Part shown: piece after piece, positions 1 to 3,276 of the stretch | How the letters are laid out: the number at the start of each line of letters is the position of its first letter | Numbering within the stretch: position 1 is the stretch's first letter | Assembly (NCBI GenBank): GCA_959021945.1 | Contig: CAUEYG010000140.1 | Location: 1-5,487 of the forward strand | Reading direction: 5' to 3' | DNA from: an uncultured Eubacteriales bacterium | Lineage (GTDB): Bacteria; Bacillota; Clostridia; Peptostreptococcales; Anaerovoracaceae | Length of the DNA stretch: 5,487 bases | Notes under the pieces: generated by a model | What the model was told of the DNA's origin: nothing | The model's database searches: none | The model's input: only the letters and a program-made list of their open reading frames with translations | Position numbers and translations under genes: made by a program

Positions 1-1031
1 TCTGATTTTACCTGTGGATTCTGCAGTGATTTTGATGCAGATGCTTGCAAGGGTTTCTCACTTTCGGCATGTCCCTTACTTTGAACAGCATTTACTGTTT
101 TCCAGCAGTCCGATTCTAAATCCAACCACAAGGCAGGACGCACTGCGTCACAAGATGAAGAGTTTTCTTCATTTATATAAGCACCGTCTGTATTAACTTC
201 TCCTAACATACCATTATACTGCGAAACAAATGCAGCACTTGAGTAAGAATCGTCATATCTGGTTCCGTTCCCCGGAGAACGAAGCCAGAACGCCCAATCC
301 GGATAATGCTCACTAACATACTTTGTTCCTGCTACTTCTCGGGTATTACTCGCTCCATAAGCTGCGAGAAATCCGTAAGCCGGGTTCACCACTTCATCTA
401 TAGAAAGAAGAAAAATCTGATCTTCTGTATCCTTGCCGCCTTTTGTTCCATATACCGGATTATCTTCATTCTTTATTTCTTTTTTCAAGATTGCAGTTTG
501 CTCTGTCTCTGAAAAAGCTTTGTCAATAAAGTTTTCAGACGTATAATCTACTTTATCGTTATTCGATTCGCTTCCATAACCATTCAACCAGCTTCGTATT
601 GTACTGGTTTCCCATGTTACCTCTGCATTAGTTTCATTAAATAAGATTCCATTCTCAAGAACAGTATCTGCTAATAAAAAAGCTTTCCCATCTTTTACCT
701 GCAGTACTCTCCACTTGATTGGCTCCACTTTAAAATAGTTCTTTTTTTTATAGACAAACTCTGTACCATCTGCGTCTTTATAGATTTTATTTTTTACCGG
801 ATCGACTGGCTTGTTCACTGGGTCATATTCTCCCTGAGGATAGTTTCCAAATGTAATGCAATCCCAGGTGATTGTTCCAGCTCCATTTGAGGCCCATTGT
901 GGATTTTTTAATGTATTGGCAGTACTTGCTGCATCCGCCTCCTGCACATTGACAGGAGCCATCAGTGTCGCCAACATCAACAAGCAAGCCATCAGCGAGA
1001 TCAAACGATTTCTTTTCTTTTGCTGTTCCAT
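1..1031 (-). CDS. Secreted DUF6273 protein, gene A (3' part cut by window edge)
   Basis: Open from the ATG at 1031 to the left edge with no stop, giving 343 visible residues; the C-terminus lies outside. The start is chosen because AGGAGG at 1040-1045 sits 8 nt upstream and the product begins MEQQKK, like its neighbour's MEQKKN; an in-frame ATG at 1037 would be only 2 nt from that site. Residues 1-35 form a signal peptide: basic start, hydrophobic 10-27, cleavage near ADAA. Residues 41-311 are a DUF6273 domain with WDC at 56-58, WRVL at 107-110, IRSWLNGYG at 145-153, FLLS at 217-220, WLRSPG at 249-254 and VRPALWLDL at 297-305. The loop between the last two motifs has 41-42 residues, about 15 more than in genes B and C. 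Residues 336-340 (LQNPQ) resemble the lead-in to a DUF6273 unit, so a second domain probably follows. No enzymatic role can be claimed; a surface or secreted binding protein is inferred. Confidence 0.88.
   Translation of the reverse strand, partial: MEQQKKRNRLISLMACLLMLATLMAPVNVQEADAASTANTLKNPQWASNGAGTITWDCITFGNYPQGEYDPVNKPVDPVKNKIYKDADGTEFVYKKKNYFKVEPIKWRVLQVKDGKAFLLADTVLENGILFNETNAEVTWETSTIRSWLNGYGSESNNDKVDYTSENFIDKAFSETEQTAILKKEIKNEDNPVYGTKGGKDTEDQIFLLSIDEVVNPAYGFLAAYGASNTREVAGTKYVSEHYPDWAFWLRSPGNGTRYDDSYSSAAFVSQYNGMLGEVNTDGAYINEENSSSCDAVRPALWLDLESDCWKTVNAVQSKGHAESEKPLQASASKSLQNPQVKS
3..26 (-). other. Probable first residues of a second DUF6273 unit in gene A
   Basis: Residues 336-343 read LQNPQVKS. 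The equivalent lead-ins elsewhere are LQNPR in gene B (before WDCITFG) and LKNPRR before the second domain of gene C (before WDCVYFG). The piece is short, so this is a suggestion that gene A is a two-headed protein like gene C. Confidence 0.45.
99..911 (-). other. DUF6273 domain of gene A
   Basis: Residues 41-311 of gene A. It shares the order WDC, WRVL, SWLNGYG, YGTKGG, FLLS, WLRSPG and VRPALWLDL with the heads of genes B and C. The variable loop is expanded and rich in N, S, D, Y and E. Compared with gene B the second cysteine is replaced (ETSTIRSW), while extra cysteines appear at 294, just before VRPA, and at 309. Confidence 0.8.
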
Positions 1032-1109
1032 TTTCATTTCCTCCTGACTTTACCTTATTGTTTACTTCATAGAGTTTCATCTTGCAAACCCATTCCTGGT
1101 GCAACTTAC
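1032..1109 (-). other. Short gap between genes B and A
   Basis: These 78 bp contain the ribosome binding site of gene A and a weak imperfect inverted repeat (1082-1104: ttgc/acc against ggt/gcaa with a 2-nt bulge). I see no convincing promoter or T-tailed terminator, which fits co-transcription of B and A. Confidence 0.4.
1040..1045 (-). promoter_or_regulatory. Ribosome binding site of gene A
   Basis: AGGAGG on the minus strand, 8 nt before the ATG at 1031. It decides the start: the in-frame ATG at 1037 is too close to be preferred. Confidence 0.8.
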
Positions 1110-1610
1110 TTACCGCACTCTAACCTTCTTCACCTTGCTGTAGCTGCCGTAAAGCTTGGTGCGCCCTACCTTCTTGTAAGCTCTCACCTTTGCATAATAG
1201 GTCTTCTTGCGTTTCAGCTTTTTGAAAGTTTTGCCGGTGGTCTTGTTTTTCGTAATGGTGGCGGTTTTTTTACCCTTTTTAAACTTACTGTTCTGTGCGA
1301 TGATCACCTGATAACCAGTGGCCTTGGTGTCCCGCTTCCAGCTGACTTTTAAGGTCCTGGATCTGGTAGATTTCACCTTTGGCGCTGCCAATTTCTTTGG
1401 TTTTACTGTAATGGTCACCCGTTTTGTGGCTGCGTTGTAGTTACCATTTGCAGCTGCGGTAATAGTGATGGTTGCTTTGCCCGGGCCTTTCAACGTAACT
1501 TTTCCGGTGCTGCTGACTGTTGCCACTTTGGTATTGCTGGATTTGTAGGTCAGCTTTGTTTTTGCTTTTGCTCCCAGGCTGAATGGTTTGTTGCCATAGG
1601 TCTTGGTGAA
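1110..1610 (-). repeat. 501-bp direct repeat, copy 1 (3' end of gene B)
   Basis: This stretch aligns without gaps to 2776-3276, ending at the stop codon in both genes. By hand, the encoded 166 residues differ at 11 positions (about 93% identical). The repeat is part of coding sequence, not a mobile element: no terminal inverted repeats or transposase are seen. Confidence 0.9.
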
Positions 1611-2657
1611 GGATTTGGCAGTAATTGTCTGGGCTAGTTTCGTAACAGGTTTCGCTGGTGTTGTATTAGGGGATTCCTCTTCCATTAAATCTTCTGTTAT
1701 TCGATTATTGCTGGTAGCTGTACCTGCAAAATCCCAAACATCGGAATTCAAATTTAGGTGTACAGCAGGACGTACACCATTAGCTATATCAATTTCACCA
1801 TGTTGACTTACAATTCCAGAGTCGCCAACAAAAGAAGCATTAACACTGCTGGAACCTGGTGAACGCAGCCAGTAATCCCTATTTTTTCCCTCATAGGATG
1901 AAAAGATCCACCAGTCTTTACTTACCATATATGCGGTACTCACTGCTGTCCTCGAATCTACACTAACAGTGCTACTTATGAATCCGTACAGCGGATTTGT
2001 AATATCTTGCATTGATAATAGAAACACCTTGTCTTTTGTATCTGCGCCGCCCTCTATTCCATAAACAGGGGAATCTGCATTACTGATGGTTTTTTCTAAA
2101 ATTGCCTCTTGTTCTTTATCGGCAAACGCTTTATCTATAAAATTGTATGTGGCATAATCCCTGCCGTCTTGATTATAACTGCTCCCATATCCGTTCAACC
2201 AGCTTCGTATCGTGCACTTTTCCCATGTCACATTTTCTGTATAGGAATTATGATATGCGAACCCATTTTCCAAAACTTTATCTGCTAATAGCAACGCTTC
2301 TTCCTTATTGATGGAGAGCACCCTCCATTTGATGGGTTCTATTTTATAATAATGCCCCATATCATGGTCTGGATTTTCTACATAAACAAAGCGTGTTTTC
2401 TCTGCATCAATATCCGTATAAACCTCCTCTTCCTTGGGAGCTGACGGTTCCTGCTGCGGATTGTACGCTCCCTGCGGATAATGGCCAAACGTAATGCAGT
2501 CCCAGGTGACAGTCCCATCTGCTGCCTGTCTTGGATTTTGTAACTTGCTTTCTGCCGCATTTGCCTCCTGTACATTAAACGGAACGAACAAAGACGACAA
2601 CATCAAAAGACACACAACCAACGCAATCCAGCGATTTCCATTCTTTTTCTGCTCCAT
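1110..2657 (-). CDS. Secreted DUF6273-BIG2-Fn3-like protein, gene B (complete)
   Basis: Complete 515-residue gene. The ATG at 2657 follows AGGAGG (2667-2672) by 9 nt. Residues 1-35 are a signal peptide with basic MEQKKNGNR, a hydrophobic core and cleavage near ANAA. Residues 39-314 are DUF6273: WDCITFG 52-58, WRVL 111-114, IRSWLNGYG 150-158, DKVFLLS 209-215, WLRSPG 263-268, GVRPAVHLNL 294-303. An acidic linker rich in E, P and T (about 320-341) leads to a BIG2-like Ig domain (342-418, YKSSNTKVATVSS core) and an Fn3-like tail (424-515). By hand count, residues 421-515 hold 35 K/R and one acidic residue, while 36-340 are net acidic (46 D/E, 27 K/R). There is no LPXTG motif and no C-terminal membrane helix, so cell attachment, if any, would be non-covalent, for example to anionic wall polymers (inference). 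Cys54 and Cys148 are the only cysteines of the mature protein. Function is unknown; a binding or adhesin-like role is inferred from architecture. Confidence 0.93.
   Translation of the reverse strand: MEQKKNGNRWIALVVCLLMLSSLFVPFNVQEANAAESKLQNPRQAADGTVTWDCITFGHYPQGAYNPQQEPSAPKEEEVYTDIDAEKTRFVYVENPDHDMGHYYKIEPIKWRVLSINKEEALLLADKVLENGFAYHNSYTENVTWEKCTIRSWLNGYGSSYNQDGRDYATYNFIDKAFADKEQEAILEKTISNADSPVYGIEGGADTKDKVFLLSMQDITNPLYGFISSTVSVDSRTAVSTAYMVSKDWWIFSSYEGKNRDYWLRSPGSSSVNASFVGDSGIVSQHGEIDIANGVRPAVHLNLNSDVWDFAGTATSNNRITEDLMEEESPNTTPAKPVTKLAQTITAKSFTKTYGNKPFSLGAKAKTKLTYKSSNTKVATVSSTGKVTLKGPGKATITITAAANGNYNAATKRVTITVKPKKLAAPKVKSTRSRTLKVSWKRDTKATGYQVIIAQNSKFKKGKKTATITKNKTTGKTFKKLKRKKTYYAKVRAYKKVGRTKLYGSYSKVKKVRVR
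1113..1634 (-). other. BIG2-like and Fn3-like C-terminal module of gene B
   Basis: Residues 342-515. The BIG2-like part has the typical YKSSNTKVATVSS, GKVTLKGPGKATITI and NYNAAT strands. The Fn3-like part has LKVSWKRDTKATGYQ, TYYAKVRAYKK and GSYSKVKKV, a form common in secreted proteins of Lachnospiraceae-type Clostridia. The Fn3-like part is extremely basic. Confidence 0.8.
1716..2543 (-). other. DUF6273 domain of gene B
   Basis: Residues 39-314 of gene B. It contains the full motif set of the family, including WLRSPG and GVRPAVHLNL. The end of the domain (tryptophan, hydrophobic strand, GVRPA) resembles the closing strand of C-type-lectin-like folds such as formylglycine-generating-enzyme-type and phage tropism-determinant domains. 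That fold assignment is an inference from pattern and was not computed. Confidence 0.8.
2313..2495 (-). repeat. Front-of-head repeat, copy 1 (gene B)
   Basis: It encodes the segment from ITFGHYPQG to WRVLS, 61 residues with five differences from gene C. Within it, 2441-2495 is base-for-base identical to 5433-5487, including third codon positions. Identity falls sharply just after WRVLS. Confidence 0.88.
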
Positions 2658-2666
2658 GTTTTACTT

Positions 2667-2672
2667 CCTCCT
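2667..2672 (-). promoter_or_regulatory. Ribosome binding site of gene B
   Basis: AGGAGG on the minus strand, 9 nt before the ATG at 2657. A possible hairpin ends 4 nt upstream of it. Confidence 0.8.
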
Positions 2673-2676
2673 ATGT

Positions 2677-2707
2677 CCCGCCCTCACTCTTCCGGCAGGG
2701 CTTCGGG
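2677..2707 (-). other. Possible leader hairpin upstream of the gene B ribosome binding site
   Basis: In the minus-strand RNA, CCC + GCCCT pairs with AGGGC + GGG, 8 pairs with a 3-nt GAA bulge and a 12-nt loop. It is GC-rich in an otherwise AT-rich gap and lies next to the AGGAGG of gene B. It could influence translation or mRNA processing, but the structure may be chance. Confidence 0.3.
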
Positions 2708-2721
2708 TTAACATCAACTTA

Positions 2722-2754
2722 CCGTTTCCTGCAAAACAGGTTCACAGGAAACGG
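2722..2754 (-). other. Perfect 10-bp inverted repeat between genes C and B
   Basis: ccgtttcctg at 2722-2731 pairs exactly with caggaaacgg at 2745-2754 across a 13-nt loop, starting 22 bases past the stop of gene C. In the minus-strand transcript no T run follows (it continues TAAGTTGATG), so it is not a canonical intrinsic terminator. It may be a weak terminator, an attenuator or a 3'-end stabiliser. Confidence 0.5.
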
Positions 2755-2775
2755 CCTTTTCAATCCGCTCGTGAT

Positions 2776-3276
2776 TTACCGCACTCTAACCTTCTTCACC
2801 TTGCTATAGCTGCCATAAAGTTTCGTGCGCCCTACCTTCTTGTAAGCTCTCACCTTTGCGTAATAGGTCTTCTTGCGTTTCAGCTTTTTAAAGGTTTTGC
2901 CGGTGGTCTTGTTTTTTGTAATAGTGGCGGTTTTCTTGCCTTTGGTAAACTTTTTGTTTTGGGCAATGACTGCCTGATAGCCTGTGGCTTTGGTGTCCCG
3001 CTTCCAGCTGACTTTCAAGGTCCTGGATCTGGTGGATTTCACCTTTGGCGTTGCCAATTTCTTTGGCTTGACCGTAATGGTCACTCGTTTTGTGGCTGCG
3101 TTGTAGTTACCGCTTGCAGCTGCGGTCATGGTGATGGTAGCTTTGCCAGGGCCTTTCAACGTAACTTTTCCAGCTGAGCTGACCGTTGCCACTTTGGTGT
3201 TGCTGGTTTTGTAGGTCAGCTTTGTTTTGGCTTTTGCCCCCAGGCTAAAAGTTTTATCCCCATAGGTTTTTGTGAA
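2776..3276 (-). repeat. 501-bp direct repeat, copy 2 (3' end of gene C)
   Basis: Partner of 1110-1610, in the same orientation and of the same length. The matching TAA stops lie in the same context, but similarity ends at the stop: the two intergenic regions downstream are unrelated. Confidence 0.9.

Noticed and set aside
306..512. Plus-strand open frame rich in F, I and C
   Set aside because: It is antisense to the conserved DUF6273 domain of gene A and has no ribosome binding site; the apparent hydrophobicity comes from the complement of an AT-rich coding strand.
984..995. LMAC in the signal peptide of gene A as a lipoprotein lipobox
   Set aside because: The cysteine lies in the middle of the hydrophobic core and is followed by more hydrophobic residues; gene B has VVC at the same place, and a normal AxA-type cleavage site follows in both.
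823..1104. Minus-strand frame beginning MHQEW
   Set aside because: It overlaps the start of gene A in another frame. Gene A has the signal peptide, the ribosome binding site and the conserved domain.
1020..1352. Plus-strand open frame of 110 codons
   Set aside because: It is a shadow of the gene B tail; similar wording appears in the frame at 2494-3177 only because both are antisense to the 501-bp repeat.
2494..3177. Plus-strand open frame of 227 codons across the gap between B and C
   Set aside because: It lies antisense to the conserved gene B start and the gene C tail, has no supporting ribosome binding site or recognisable domain, and reads as the complement of the repeated tail.
1110..3276. 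The paired 501-bp repeats as an insertion sequence or composite element
   Set aside because: They are coding domains ending at stop codons, with no terminal inverted repeats, target duplications or transposase.
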